DNA of 64,000 nt, taken from assembly GCA_020847045.1 (NCBI GenBank), contig JADLCT010000059.1, forward strand, positions 1 through 64,000, in the 5' to 3' direction. Origin of the DNA: Bryobacterales bacterium (GTDB lineage: Bacteria > Acidobacteriota > Terriglobia > Bryobacterales > Bryobacteraceae). The notes under the pieces are model-generated. The model worked only from the letters and a program-made list of their open reading frames with translations. It made no database searches and was not told where the DNA came from. Both the position numbers and the translations under genes were made by a program. Below, in pieces: positions 42,445 to 51,976 of the stretch (positions are counted from its first letter, which is position 1; every line of letters starts with the position of its first letter).

Positions 42445-43622
42445 TGAAGCGACGTGATTGTTTGGGACTACTGGCCGGCGCCGCCTTCGCGCAGCAGGCG
42501 CCTATCTATGGGCTCGTGATTCGAAATGGGACCGTCTGCGATCCCGCGCGCAATTTCAAACGCCGCGCCGACGTGGCCATCTCCGGCAATCAGATCGCCG
42601 CGATCGCCGACAGTATTCCGGCCAGCCAGGCATTGGAATCCGTCGATGCCACCGGTTGCTTTGTCACTCCCGGACTTGTCGATCTCCACACGCATTGCTA
42701 TTGGGGAGGCACCGGCCTCGGCATCGAAGCCGGACCCATCGCCGCGCGCTCAGGCGTGACCACTTGGGTTGACGCCGGTAGTTTCGGCGTCACAGCAGTG
42801 GACGGATTCCGCCGCTTCATCGTGGAGCCCTCGCCCGTTCGCATTTTCGGGTATGTCTATCTTTATCCCGACAACCGCAACCCGGACGACGATCATGTGA
42901 AGTACGTACGCTCCTTTGTGAAACGCACAGGCGAGGCGGTCATCGCCAACAAGGACATTCTGCTCGGGGTGAAGTTGCAGGTCGGCGCCAATATGAACGG
43001 GAGGTATAGCTACGACTTCCTCAAGATCGCGCGCGAGTTGTGTGACACCTACCGTGTTCCCTTGATGGCCCACATCAGTTTTGCGCCGCCAACGACGGAT
43101 CAGGTGATGGAGTTGATGAGGGCGGGCGACGTGGTCACACATTGCTACAACACACACACGCTCGGTATCCTTGACGGCAACGGCAAGGTGAGGCAGTCCG
43201 TGCTTGAGGCCCGCCGCCGTGGAGTGCTCTTCGACGTTGGCCATGGCCTGGGCAGCTTTAACTTTGAAGCGGCGCGCAAGGCCCTCGCGGATGGCTTTGT
43301 CGCGGACACCGTCTCCACCGACATATACAACCTGAACGTCACCCGGGGGCCCGTCTACGACATGCCGACGACGATGTCGAAAATGATGCATCTGGGCATG
43401 TCGTTTGACGACGTTCTCTCCCGAACGACAACCGCCCCGGCGAAAATTATCAATCGTGTCCCAGGGATGGGCACCCTCGATGTGGGCTCTCCCGCCGACG
43501 TTGCCGTACTGAAAATTGAAGATGGCGCGTTCCCGCTCGTCGATTCTCAACGCAACACGGTGATGGCGAAGCAGCGCGTTGTCTCCAAGCTCACCGTCTG
43601 CCGTGGGAGGAAGGTGGGATGA
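42444..43622 (+). CDS. Amidohydrolase/deacetylase family metallohydrolase
   Basis: 392 residues with a twin-residue leader (MKRRDCLGLLAGAAFAQQAP), so probably exported or lipid-anchored. The amidohydrolase fold is shown by VTPGLVDLHTHCYWGG near residue 70 (metal HxH), a carbamate-type lysine region around 170 (DILLGVKLQVGANMNG), a metal histidine in LMAHIS and THCYNTHT, and the terminal D in VSTDIYNLNV. It resembles the COG3964 group; some members deacylate N-acetyl-D-amino acids or acetyl-mandelate. Its stop overlaps the enolase-type gene (ATGA at 43619). It lacks a ribosome-binding site, fitting a leaderless start. Confidence 0.82.
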   Translation: MKRRDCLGLLAGAAFAQQAPIYGLVIRNGTVCDPARNFKRRADVAISGNQIAAIADSIPASQALESVDATGCFVTPGLVDLHTHCYWGGTGLGIEAGPIAARSGVTTWVDAGSFGVTAVDGFRRFIVEPSPVRIFGYVYLYPDNRNPDDDHVKYVRSFVKRTGEAVIANKDILLGVKLQVGANMNGRYSYDFLKIARELCDTYRVPLMAHISFAPPTTDQVMELMRAGDVVTHCYNTHTLGILDGNGKVRQSVLEARRRGVLFDVGHGLGSFNFEAARKALADGFVADTVSTDIYNLNVTRGPVYDMPTTMSKMMHLGMSFDDVLSRTTTAPAKIINRVPGMGTLDVGSPADVAVLKIEDGAFPLVDSQRNTVMAKQRVVSKLTVCRGRKVG

Positions 43623-44725
43623 CGTTTGCCATTCAGGCAGCCAGACTGACACACGCGCGCGTCCCGCTGGTTGAGCCATTTCGCATTAGCTCGGGCGCCG
43701 TCTCGGAAAAGGACGGACTCATCGTCCAACTGGAATCGGATGGGCTCACCGGCGTTGGGGAGTCGTCGCCCATGGCGGGACCTTTTTACTCCGCGGACAC
43801 GCCCGAGATTTGCTGGGCGGAGCTGCGGGACGTCCTCATTCCCGCGCTGCTCCAGCAGCAGTTTCCGTCGCATCCCGCGGCGCTGGAGTGGATCAATGCC
43901 CAGCCTGCGAGCAACTTCTCAAAAACTGGTGTCGAAACCGCGTTGTGGGATCTCGAAGCCCGCCGGCAAGGCAAGCCACTCTATGAATTGCTGGGCGGCA
44001 CAAACCGCCCGGTCGAGTCGGGGCTCGCCGTCGGACTGTATGACACCCCAGCGGAGATGCTGCGTGTCATCGAAAAGCATCTCGCATGCGGCTACAAGCG
44101 GGTGAAGATCAAGATCGAGCGGGGGCGGGACGTGGAACTCGTGCGCGCCGTTCGGGGTGCGTTTGGCGAGATTCCCCTTTTTGTCGATGCCAACGGTGCG
44201 TACGACCTTACGGACCTCCACGTCTTTCAGACGCTCGATGAGTTCAATCTCATGATGTTTGAGCAGCCGTTTACCGGTTCCATGCTTGCCGAATCGGCCG
44301 AACTGCAGCGGCGGGTGCGTACGCCGGTCTGCCTCGACGAGAGCCTGGAAACAGCCGGTGACGTGCAGCGGGCGATTGAACTCGGCAGTTTCAAGATCGG
44401 CAACATCAAGATTCAACGCGTGGGCGGCTTCTCCAACGCGCTCGCCATTCACGATCTTTGCCGCGAGCACAAGATCCCCGTCTGGACGGGCACCATGCCC
44501 GAACTTGGCGTTGGTTGCGCGCAAGGCATCGCCTTGGCCACTTTGAGCCACTGCACGTTCCCCACCGACGTGGAGGCAAGCCTGCGCTGGTTCCGCGACG
44601 ACATCGTCGCCCCGCTGATCGAAGTGAGGGACGGCCATCTTTATCCGTCTGCTTCGCCAGGACTGGGGTTCGAAGTGGATGAAGCGAAGCTCGATCGTTA
44701 TAAGGTTGCGTCGATATACTTCTAA
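43619..44725 (+). CDS. Enolase-superfamily racemase/cycloisomerase (NSAR/OSBS-like)
   Basis: 368 residues. The N-terminal capping domain is followed by the barrel with the KxK motif (YKRVKIKIERGRD) near residue 160, metal ligands in DANGAY, FEQPF and CLDES, the second general base in NIKIQRVGGFSNA near 265, and WTGTMPELGVGCAQGIALA near 290. The last motifs are closest to o-succinylbenzoate synthase/N-succinylamino-acid racemase enzymes. Either OSBS (menaquinone) or racemisation of N-acyl amino acids is possible. Coupling to a deacetylase-type metallohydrolase favours the second, while the aldolase downstream would fit a sugar-acid role; this is inference. Confidence 0.8.
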   Translation: MTFAIQAARLTHARVPLVEPFRISSGAVSEKDGLIVQLESDGLTGVGESSPMAGPFYSADTPEICWAELRDVLIPALLQQQFPSHPAALEWINAQPASNFSKTGVETALWDLEARRQGKPLYELLGGTNRPVESGLAVGLYDTPAEMLRVIEKHLACGYKRVKIKIERGRDVELVRAVRGAFGEIPLFVDANGAYDLTDLHVFQTLDEFNLMMFEQPFTGSMLAESAELQRRVRTPVCLDESLETAGDVQRAIELGSFKIGNIKIQRVGGFSNALAIHDLCREHKIPVWTGTMPELGVGCAQGIALATLSHCTFPTDVEASLRWFRDDIVAPLIEVRDGHLYPSASPGLGFEVDEAKLDRYKVASIYF

Positions 44726-44728
44726 ATC

Positions 44729-45640
44729 ATGAATGCTACTCGAAGAGGTTTCGCGGCGGCGCTTGCCGCCGGGCTTACGCACACTGCGGCGGCCAAGGAC
44801 CGGCTGATCATCGATACGCATCTTGAGGTCTGGACGCTAGATCCGAAATTCCCATTCGCCCATCCAGAACGTCCGAATCTCACCGTGCCGGTGGCGGCGC
44901 CGATCGAGAATCAGGTCGAACAGATGAAGGACTTCGGACTGAAGTACGCAGTGCTCATCAATCCGCGTTACTTTGGCTGGGACAACTCCTACATTAGCTA
45001 CAGCCTGCACAAGTATCCCAAGCTCTTCGTCGCGCATGGATTGTTGAACCCGGAGGATCCGAAGGCGCCGGACCGGCTGCGCTATTGGATGAAGGAGCAC
45101 GGCTTTCAAGGCATGCGGTTCAGCCCCATCTACCATCCGAAATCAACGTGGCTGAACGCGAAGGAAAGCTACCCGCTGTGGAGGGAGGCCGAGCGGCTCA
45201 AGGCGGTCTTCAACTTCTACATTCTTCCCCACCAGATGCCGATGCTCGGCGACATGGCCGGACGATTTCCAGGTGTCAAGATCGTCATTGACCACCTTGG
45301 CAAACCTGATCTGCGTCTCTCCGACCCATGGCCTGAGTTCAAGAAGATGTTTGCGTTGAAAAAATTTCCACAAGTATGGGTGAGCGCCTCCGAGCCCTAC
45401 GAGTTGTCGATCACGAAGGAATATCCTTACCGCGACACGATTCCGTTCTTCAAGGCGACGTACGAAGAGTTTGGCGGCAAGCAACTGATTTGGGGTACCG
45501 GTTATCCTCGCCCGCGTTGGGAGTTGCCGATGGACAAGGAACTGGAGTTCGTCGGCAAGTATCTCGATTTCTACACGCCGCGGGATCGTGAACTACTGCT
45601 CGGCAAGAATGCGTTGAAGATTTGGCGGTTCCCCAAATGA
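44729..45640 (+). CDS. Amidohydrolase_2 family lactonase-like protein with Tat-type leader
   Basis: 303 residues starting MNATRRGFAAALAAGLTHTAAA, a twin-arginine-like leader. The amidohydrolase_2 features include IIDTHLEVW near residue 29, GMRFSPIYHPKS near 130, IVIDHLGKPDLR near 185 and GTGYPRPRWELP near 256. The first strand has DTHLEV rather than the usual DxHxH. Relatives include L-fuconolactonase-like enzymes that open sugar lactones. It lies 3 bases after the enolase-type gene and overlaps the aldolase gene by four bases, so it is part of the same operon. Confidence 0.8.
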   Translation: MNATRRGFAAALAAGLTHTAAAKDRLIIDTHLEVWTLDPKFPFAHPERPNLTVPVAAPIENQVEQMKDFGLKYAVLINPRYFGWDNSYISYSLHKYPKLFVAHGLLNPEDPKAPDRLRYWMKEHGFQGMRFSPIYHPKSTWLNAKESYPLWREAERLKAVFNFYILPHQMPMLGDMAGRFPGVKIVIDHLGKPDLRLSDPWPEFKKMFALKKFPQVWVSASEPYELSITKEYPYRDTIPFFKATYEEFGGKQLIWGTGYPRPRWELPMDKELEFVGKYLDFYTPRDRELLLGKNALKIWRFPK

Positions 45641-46446
45641 GTGTGCAAGAGCGTGCGCTTCAGATCAAACAGCGGCTTGCGGCGGGGAAGACTGTCGTCG
45701 GCTGCTTTGTCTCATTAGGCTCCGCGATCGCCGCCGAGATTATGGGCGCTGCCGGCTACGACTGCGCCGTGATCGACCTTGAGCACGGGTCGGGCGACGA
45801 ACGCCTCGCAATGGATCAGTTGCAGGCGCTCGCGGCGGCCAACTGTATTGGCATGGTGCGCGTGGAATCGAATCAGCGTCAACGGGTGCATCGCGTTCTC
45901 GATGCGGGAGCTCACGGCATCATGTTTCCCCGCATCGACTCGGCCGGTGAAGCGCGCGCCGCCGTCGCCGCGATGCGTTATCCATCGGACGGCGGAATGC
46001 GCGGGGTGGCATCCTCCACGCGCGCCTGTGAATACGGGGCGAATTTTCAACCGTATTTGGCCGGATCGAAGAATCTACTTTCGATGATCCAAATTGAATC
46101 GGAAGCGGCCGTAGCGTGCGTGGAAGAGATTGCCGCCGTGCCTGGCGCCGACGTTCTGTTCCTGGGGCCATGGGATCTCTCGTTCGGTATGGGCATCATG
46201 GGCGAATTCGATCATCCGCGATTCGTAGCCGCGGTGGAGCGGACAGCGGCCGCCGCATCGGCGCATGGCAAAGTTGCCGGCATCCTGCTTCCAGCCAATA
46301 AGTCCGTTGCGCATTATCATGCGATCGGCTACCGCTTCATACTGTCAGGGGCGGACGCGATCATGCTGCAGCAAGCCGCAAGAGGAGCGGCGAAGTCGTT
46401 ACTGGATCAAAGAGCGGCAGTAGATTGCGATGTGAGCAGCGCGTGA
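45637..46446 (+). CDS. HpcH/HpaI-type class II aldolase
   Basis: 269 residues from the ATG at 45637, which overlaps the upstream stop; the in-frame start at 45622 lies inside the previous gene. The barrel is shown by VVGCFVSLGSAIAAEIMGAA near residue 20, the metal-site CAVIDLEHGSGDE near 45, MIQIESEAA near 150 and VLFLGPWDLSFGMG near 173. Family members cleave 2-keto-3-deoxy sugar acids or 4-hydroxy-2-oxo acids into pyruvate and an aldehyde. As the last gene of the operon it supports sugar-acid or hydroxy-oxo-acid catabolism. Confidence 0.87.
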   Translation: MSVQERALQIKQRLAAGKTVVGCFVSLGSAIAAEIMGAAGYDCAVIDLEHGSGDERLAMDQLQALAAANCIGMVRVESNQRQRVHRVLDAGAHGIMFPRIDSAGEARAAVAAMRYPSDGGMRGVASSTRACEYGANFQPYLAGSKNLLSMIQIESEAAVACVEEIAAVPGADVLFLGPWDLSFGMGIMGEFDHPRFVAAVERTAAAASAHGKVAGILLPANKSVAHYHAIGYRFILSGADAIMLQQAARGAAKSLLDQRAAVDCDVSSA

Positions 46447-46479
46447 ACAATGGCAGCGTTTGGCAAGCTTGCCGGCAGG

Positions 46480-48480
46480 TTAAGGATTCGACAACAGCCG
46501 CTCCACGAGTTCTTGCTCCGCCTCCACCACGGACACTGTGCGTGGCAGTAGCAAGCGGGCTGCGGCGGGACTTATGCGTTTCCAATCACCGTCGATCGCG
46601 TGCAGCACGGTTCCGCTAGCGGGCGAGGCCGCAAGAAGATCCGGAAGATCAAACACTCTCAGCACGTCGAAGGGAACGTACCAGAAGGGAATCTCGCGGT
46701 CCCACGCCGTGAAGCGGCGCTCACGTTCGTCCTTTTCGAGCAGCCGGTAGGAGGCTTCGTTCGCAACCGGCCGGTCTAGAAACTGGCGGAAGGAGACGAA
46801 GCCCTCGCGGAGCGCATAGGCGCTGATTGACGGTCCCTTTCGAGCCGCCTCCGCGATGGCGTATGTCGAGGCCAGCGCGGCGTTGTCTCCGCGCGCGTAC
46901 CAGGCAAGCGGGAGGCGCGCGTACTCAGGCGTTGCATGAACGGCCCGCACCACCGCCAGCATGTCGCCGGCCTGCCGCCAGACGAAGTGATCGCCGGCCA
47001 GCAGGCTCACCGCGGCTGTCCATGCGGCCTTATCGGTTCGCAACTCACCGATGCCGCGCACGTCGATTCCGAGCACGCTCCAACCGCGTTTCCGCGCCTG
47101 CCGCGTCACGGCGCCGGCAGCGAGTGTCTCTTTGCCCGTGTCGAGCGCGGCGACGAGCAACCCCTTGGGGGCCCCCTGTGGACGCAGCAGTAGCGCGGGA
47201 ATCGAGACACCGTTCACGGCAACCGCGAACCGCTGTTCGCTTTGGCCGTTCAACGCTGGTGTGGCCGCCACTGCTGGTTCGCTCGCAAAGAACCGCGACG
47301 GGACGGCCGGCCCGCGCGCGCGAATCCCAGCGGCAAGCGTGCGCACATAGGCCTCCATCCCTGGGCCCGCCGCCCGCTTGCCATCGGGGAAACAACGTAA
47401 TTCGGCGGCATCCGGCGGTGCGATGTCAACGGGGCCTTCGGGAGAGGGCGAGCCGTCACCGCGGCCCATTAGATGACGCAGGAACCATCCGTAGGCCGCC
47501 TCGCGTTTGCGCTGCTGGTAGCCGTGTCCTGACGTGGGGTCGTTGAAGTAGCCGAACCGCGCCGCCATGCCATGCGCGGCGTAAAGGTCACGGCCGTAGT
47601 CTGTGAGCGTGCCGGCGACGAAGCCGGGATCGGTAGCCGAGTTGATCACCAGCACCGGACGCGGCGCGATCATCGCCAGCAGTTCGTGATTATCGGCGAA
47701 GGTGATGAGCCCCGGAACAAAGTGGCAGTGTTCCGCGGCGTGGTACCAATCGCCCTGGCGCGCAAAGTTGATCTGAAGGGCAAACTGGCTGGTGCCGGCC
47801 ACGGGCACGGCGACGCGAATGCGGTCGTCGAGGCTGGCCGTGATCCAGGTGTTGTAGCCGCCGCCGGATGCGCCCGTCATGCCGATGCGTTGTGGGTCCA
47901 CCTCCGGCCGCGAGAGCAGGTATTCGAGCGCGCATTGCGTCTCATACTCGGCGAAGCCCTGCTGCGAGATTCCGGTAAGCAGCGACGACACACGGCGATG
48001 GTCACGCGTGGAGACGCCGCGTTCGCCCTGTCCGAACGGGTCGAAGCTGAACACCGCGAAGCCGCTGCGCGCCATGTGGATGGCGAACGCCTGGTGGTCG
48101 GGCAGAGTCTTGCTCTCCTCGTACCAATGGCCGTTGTAGAAAAGGATTGCCGGCAGCCGCGCCGTGGCGCCCTCGGGCAGATAGAGATGGCCAGGCACCG
48201 CAACGCCGGGCAGAGACTCGAACACCACCTTGTCGATGCGGTAGCCGGCACGCCGCACCGTGCCGGTGACGCGGCCCTTGGGCTTAGGCGGCCACGGCAT
48301 CTTCTTATATCCAAGCGCGTGCTCCAGGCGGCGGCGCAACTCGGGCCGGGCCGCGGCCGCTTCCTCCGGGGTTCGGGCGCGATGGATGGATGAAAGGCTC
48401 TGCTCCGCGCGCCGCTCCAACTCGTCGAGGTAGTCCTGCGAGGGCGCAGCCGCAAGCAGCGCAAGAGCCAGGGCGATCAT
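46480..48480 (-). CDS. Secreted acetyl-xylan-esterase-like alpha/beta hydrolase
   Basis: 666 residues with a short leader (MIALALALLAAAPSQ). Residues ~90-330 form an alpha/beta-hydrolase domain with the nucleophile elbow GMTGASGGGYNTW (serine near 205), an oxyanion stretch FYNGHWYEES near 115 and a histidine in DPTSGHGYQQ near 320. A second, weaker hydrolase-like half lies from residue ~410 on. The type matches AXE1/DUF-type esterases near polysaccharide genes. It is translationally coupled (ATGA at 48477-48480) to the upstream FG-GAP protein on the same strand. Confidence 0.78.
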   Translation of the reverse strand: MIALALALLAAAPSQDYLDELERRAEQSLSSIHRARTPEEAAAARPELRRRLEHALGYKKMPWPPKPKGRVTGTVRRAGYRIDKVVFESLPGVAVPGHLYLPEGATARLPAILFYNGHWYEESKTLPDHQAFAIHMARSGFAVFSFDPFGQGERGVSTRDHRRVSSLLTGISQQGFAEYETQCALEYLLSRPEVDPQRIGMTGASGGGYNTWITASLDDRIRVAVPVAGTSQFALQINFARQGDWYHAAEHCHFVPGLITFADNHELLAMIAPRPVLVINSATDPGFVAGTLTDYGRDLYAAHGMAARFGYFNDPTSGHGYQQRKREAAYGWFLRHLMGRGDGSPSPEGPVDIAPPDAAELRCFPDGKRAAGPGMEAYVRTLAAGIRARGPAVPSRFFASEPAVAATPALNGQSEQRFAVAVNGVSIPALLLRPQGAPKGLLVAALDTGKETLAAGAVTRQARKRGWSVLGIDVRGIGELRTDKAAWTAAVSLLAGDHFVWRQAGDMLAVVRAVHATPEYARLPLAWYARGDNAALASTYAIAEAARKGPSISAYALREGFVSFRQFLDRPVANEASYRLLEKDERERRFTAWDREIPFWYVPFDVLRVFDLPDLLAASPASGTVLHAIDGDWKRISPAAARLLLPRTVSVVEAEQELVERLLSNP

Positions 48481-50513
48481 TTCACGTCCACCCAGTGAGG
48501 CATCGACACCGTCGTCCGGTAGTTCGACTCATTGAAGTCCGGATTCCGGACCGGCGCGTAGATACGCGAGCCTTTGAATGGACGGTCCTGCGTATAGATC
48601 CAGACCTGTTTCGTGTCCCAGACGACGATTTCGTCACGCTCGTCGCCCGTGAGGTTCATCACGTTGTAGGCGAGATCAGGATGCCCGTCATCGGGAAACA
48701 TCACCGCCCGTCTGAATTGCCCATCGATCATTCCGCCCTCGCGGACGTTCGCCGACAGCATCGAAAATTCCTGGCCGTCGCCACGCCAATTCACCGGAAG
48801 CATGGGACTGGCATGATGCACCGGTTCGGACTGGCCGAGCAGGTTGCCGTCAGCGTCGAACAGGCTGACGATGCCCGGACTCCGCCAGAAGTTGATGGTC
48901 ATGAGCTGCAAGCCGGGTACATCCATCCGGTATTTACCGACGCTGGGGCTTTGGGCATGGCCGATATGCGTGTGTTTCAGCAGGTTCCCTTTGATGTCCC
49001 AGAGCAGGAAGCCTTCATCGGAGCCGCAGGCGTACACGCGCGGCGCCGCCTTCGGGTTATCCGTGAAGTTGCCGATGACGATGCCATCGGCGTGATCCTG
49101 GTACTTCGCATCGTGCGACCAGAGCGCCTTGCCATCCGGGCTCCAAAGCGAGTATCCGAGCGCGAACTCTTCCCGGCCGTCGCCATCTGTGTCAAGAGCG
49201 TAGGGGAAATGGCCGGTCTGCCCTGAGCCGCGCCACAGCAGCTTCAGGTTCTTATCGTAGACCCAGAAATACTTGTAGCGGTCCTTGAGAATGATCTCCG
49301 AGGCCACCTTGCCGCCCGAAAGGTTGGCAAAGGCGATCGAGTCTCCGGGATTCAACTCGTACGGACGGTCCGAGAGGCCGGGCTCCATGGCAGGCATCGG
49401 CGTCGAACTGCGGAGTTCGCCGGTCCGCCCTTCCAGGATCTGCAGTTTGAAGTCGCGGACCATCACGACCTCGTGTTTGCCGTCGCCATCAATGTCGTGA
49501 ATCTGAACGGGCGTGTCGTTGGTCAGCAGGCCGTTGCGAGGGTCCGGCCGTCCCTTCTGCCAGATGATCTTTCCGTCCAGAGTGACCGCCGTCAAGCAGG
49601 AGATTGCATCAAAGGAATCTCCGCGCACGCGCGGGATGTTCTGAACGATCAGCATGTCGGTCTTGCCGTCGCCATCGAGGTCGCCAAAGCGTGTGTTCCG
49701 TCCCGCGCCGTAACCGGGAGTGGCGAACTTCTTCCATAGTTTCGGCTTCGGATTCCCGGAACGAAGCTGATCCAGTTCGGCGTCGCGCTTACGGACAGCC
49801 GACTGAATCGACGCCGACACAGCATCCGAAGCACTCACCCGGACATGGCGGTACCGGGCAGGCACGTTCGCCGAAAACCCGATTCTTCCCGCTAGAATCT
49901 CGCTATCGGTGGCCTCGAGGATCAGCCTGCCGTCGATATAGGCGCGGATCTTCGGGCCGTCGCTTTCGACCTTGAGCGAGTAGTAGCGTTGCGTGTCGTA
50001 CTGGAACGGCGCAGAGCCCAGTTCGCGCCAGTTGCCCACGCGCAGGGCATTGTCAATCGGAAGCCTGAGCCGCAGCACCGCTTCCTTGCCGTTCCGCAGA
50101 CCGAACAGGTAAAAATGGCGATTGGTCTGGTAGCGAAAGGCGATTCCGGTAATGTCCCGGAAGCTCAATGGCCGCATCTGCACCTCGTATGTGTAGGAGT
50201 GCCACAACGGGTCGCCGGTAATGAAAAGCGGTTGGTACCAGCCTGGACGATCGCTCGCGTTCATCAGGTTCTGTTCGACGTACGAGATCCCATCCTCGTC
50301 GCTCACCACCCACGCATCCTGATGAGCGATCGGGTTCTCCCAAGGCGCCGTTGGCACGCCGCGGTGCGCCAGGTAGTGGTACTCCTGGATTGCGCCGTTC
50401 AACTGGCCCACCGGTTGGCTCAACGGCCCCGGAGGCAGCTTGGAGAAATCGTCCTTGAATAGATCGGCGGCGAGCAGCGGAATGGCGAGCGACAGAATCA
50501 GTAGGAATCGCAT
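48477..50513 (-). CDS. Secreted LamG-like plus FG-GAP beta-propeller protein (rhamnogalacturonan-lyase-like)
   Basis: 678 residues with a signal peptide (MRFLLILSLAIPLLAADL). Residues ~20-215 are a concanavalin-like sandwich resembling 3-keto-disaccharide hydrolase domains (VQMRPLSFRDITGIAFRYQT, YSLKVESDGPKIRAYIDGR). Residues ~250-670 hold FG-GAP/VCBS-like calcium sites: FGDLDGDGKTDMLIVQN, IHDIDGDGKHEVVMVRD and ALDTDGDGREEFALGYS. Similar propellers occur in PL11 rhamnogalacturonan lyases. Catalysis is not shown by the sequence alone. It is the upstream gene of a two-gene unit with the esterase. Confidence 0.72.
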   Translation of the reverse strand: MRFLLILSLAIPLLAADLFKDDFSKLPPGPLSQPVGQLNGAIQEYHYLAHRGVPTAPWENPIAHQDAWVVSDEDGISYVEQNLMNASDRPGWYQPLFITGDPLWHSYTYEVQMRPLSFRDITGIAFRYQTNRHFYLFGLRNGKEAVLRLRLPIDNALRVGNWRELGSAPFQYDTQRYYSLKVESDGPKIRAYIDGRLILEATDSEILAGRIGFSANVPARYRHVRVSASDAVSASIQSAVRKRDAELDQLRSGNPKPKLWKKFATPGYGAGRNTRFGDLDGDGKTDMLIVQNIPRVRGDSFDAISCLTAVTLDGKIIWQKGRPDPRNGLLTNDTPVQIHDIDGDGKHEVVMVRDFKLQILEGRTGELRSSTPMPAMEPGLSDRPYELNPGDSIAFANLSGGKVASEIILKDRYKYFWVYDKNLKLLWRGSGQTGHFPYALDTDGDGREEFALGYSLWSPDGKALWSHDAKYQDHADGIVIGNFTDNPKAAPRVYACGSDEGFLLWDIKGNLLKHTHIGHAQSPSVGKYRMDVPGLQLMTINFWRSPGIVSLFDADGNLLGQSEPVHHASPMLPVNWRGDGQEFSMLSANVREGGMIDGQFRRAVMFPDDGHPDLAYNVMNLTGDERDEIVVWDTKQVWIYTQDRPFKGSRIYAPVRNPDFNESNYRTTVSMPHWVDVK

Positions 50514-50782
50514 GAGAGATCGAGCCTCATAGAAAACAGGAGTTTAGGTGGAGAATCGTTTGTGCTGTCTGGCTGGATCCGTTGAAGACGTATCTGCGGA
50601 ACGGTGGGCAGTCCTATCCAGCGGGCGGCTTCGACGGCGCGCTGCCTCCCGACTGCCGGCAAAACGCTGTTCGAGCGTAGGGCAACAGACAGGTATTTTC
50701 CTCGCCGCGTAGTACGCCCCAAGGACTACTTTATCCGATACGCGAACATGCGGCGCGGCGGCACGCGGATCTGGTTCTGTAC

Positions 50783-50804
50783 TGCATCACTGGCCGGTGA
50801 TGCA
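50783..50804 (-). terminator. Hairpin right after the hydrolase stop, possible terminator
   Basis: An 8-pair perfect stem (TGCATCAC and complement, six-base loop) starts 3 bases after the minus-strand stop at 50807. No T-tract follows on that strand, so its role is uncertain. Confidence 0.35.
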
Positions 50805-50806
50805 TC

Positions 50807-51976
50807 TCATGCTTTCGAGGGTAGGGCGAAAGACTCCTTGATAAACGGCCACATCAGATCCTTGTAAAAGCGATGACCTTCCGATCCCCAACGATGATCG
50901 CAGCGCTCCGCATGGCCAGAGGCGCGGTAGATGGCTTTTGCCGCCGCTGCCGCCGCTTCGATCTCCTCCGGGTTGTACAGCTTGTCTTTCCGGCCGTTGA
51001 CCGCCAGGAAGTAGCGCGGAGCTGTAAGTCCGGCCACGTTGGGAAGGCCGCCCAGGTCCATGATGCCCGGCACCGTGTTGCAAGGACAGTGCAGGATGTA
51101 CCCCGCGGGACTGACACTGGGAGCAAACGAGCAACTGGGAACCGCGACCGTGATGCGCTGGTCGCTGGCGGCCAGAAAGATCGTCACCATGCCTCCACCG
51201 GAATTGCCCATGGAAAGGATATGGCGGGAATCGACATCGGGTTGCGCAATCGCCCAATCCAGCAGCCGTTCCATGTCCCAAACCCGCTCACCCATCGCCG
51301 TGTGGCCCGCCATCACACACTGCATCGCATGGCTCCGGCAACTGGTTCCCACGCGCTTCCGGAGATCGGGAACAATCCACGAAATTCCGCGTACGGCCGG
51401 AGCGATGGCCACCATTCCCGCCTTGGCGGCCTGCACGGCCACGTCGCGATCCTCCGACAGCGCCCACTGTTTTGACCGTTCACTGGTGAACACGCCGGCT
51501 GTTGTGTTATGCCCAGTGGCGCTGTGCCCATGCGGAAAGATGCCAAGAGGCCACGGCCCTTTCCCTTTGGGTTTGAGCAGCCAGAAGGGGAGGCGCACCT
51601 CCGGCGCGGACATGATTGCGCACTGCTGCAGTGTGTACTCGCCCATGTCCGCTGGTTCGCCCGTTTCCACCACCGGCCGGTGTTTGCCGGCGGCGGCGGC
51701 GATTCTGTCCATTCCCAAGCGGAGGCGAAGTGCGGCGCGCGCGTCGCGTTGCCATGCCTGGAAGCCACCGGGGTAATCAGGCCGGAACGCGAACCGCTGT
51801 TGGCCCGGCTCGAAAAGACGCTTCAGATAGCCGGTCACCTCCGGCGGGTACTCGTCCGGGCCACGCTGATCGGCGGGAAACGAAGGCGTGGCTCCGCCGA
51901 AGAATGCGGCGGCGCCCGCCACGCCCATGCGCTTCAACCCGGAGCGTCTCGATACGCGGATTTCATCGTTGGACAT
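50807..51976 (-). CDS. Tat-exported alpha/beta hydrolase (acetylxylan-esterase/dienelactone-hydrolase-like)
   Basis: 389 residues with a twin-arginine leader (RRSGLKRMGVAGAAAFFGG). The hydrolase fold shows an oxyanion region GIFPHGHSATGHN near residue 144, the nucleophile motif SMGNSGGGMVTIF (serine near 256) and the catalytic histidine in GSEGHRFYKD near 370. The nucleophile elbow GNSGGG is a variant seen in Abhydrolase_7-type esterases. It probably deacetylates or opens sugar esters outside the cell. It stands alone, followed by a hairpin. Confidence 0.78.
   Translation of the reverse strand: MSNDEIRVSRRSGLKRMGVAGAAAFFGGATPSFPADQRGPDEYPPEVTGYLKRLFEPGQQRFAFRPDYPGGFQAWQRDARAALRLRLGMDRIAAAAGKHRPVVETGEPADMGEYTLQQCAIMSAPEVRLPFWLLKPKGKGPWPLGIFPHGHSATGHNTTAGVFTSERSKQWALSEDRDVAVQAAKAGMVAIAPAVRGISWIVPDLRKRVGTSCRSHAMQCVMAGHTAMGERVWDMERLLDWAIAQPDVDSRHILSMGNSGGGMVTIFLAASDQRITVAVPSCSFAPSVSPAGYILHCPCNTVPGIMDLGGLPNVAGLTAPRYFLAVNGRKDKLYNPEEIEAAAAAAKAIYRASGHAERCDHRWGSEGHRFYKDLMWPFIKESFALPSKA

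Noticed and set aside
46480-50513. Long plus-strand open frames opposite the esterase and propeller genes as genes
   Set aside because: They mirror strong minus-strand coding sequences (third-position GC shadow) and contain no motif.
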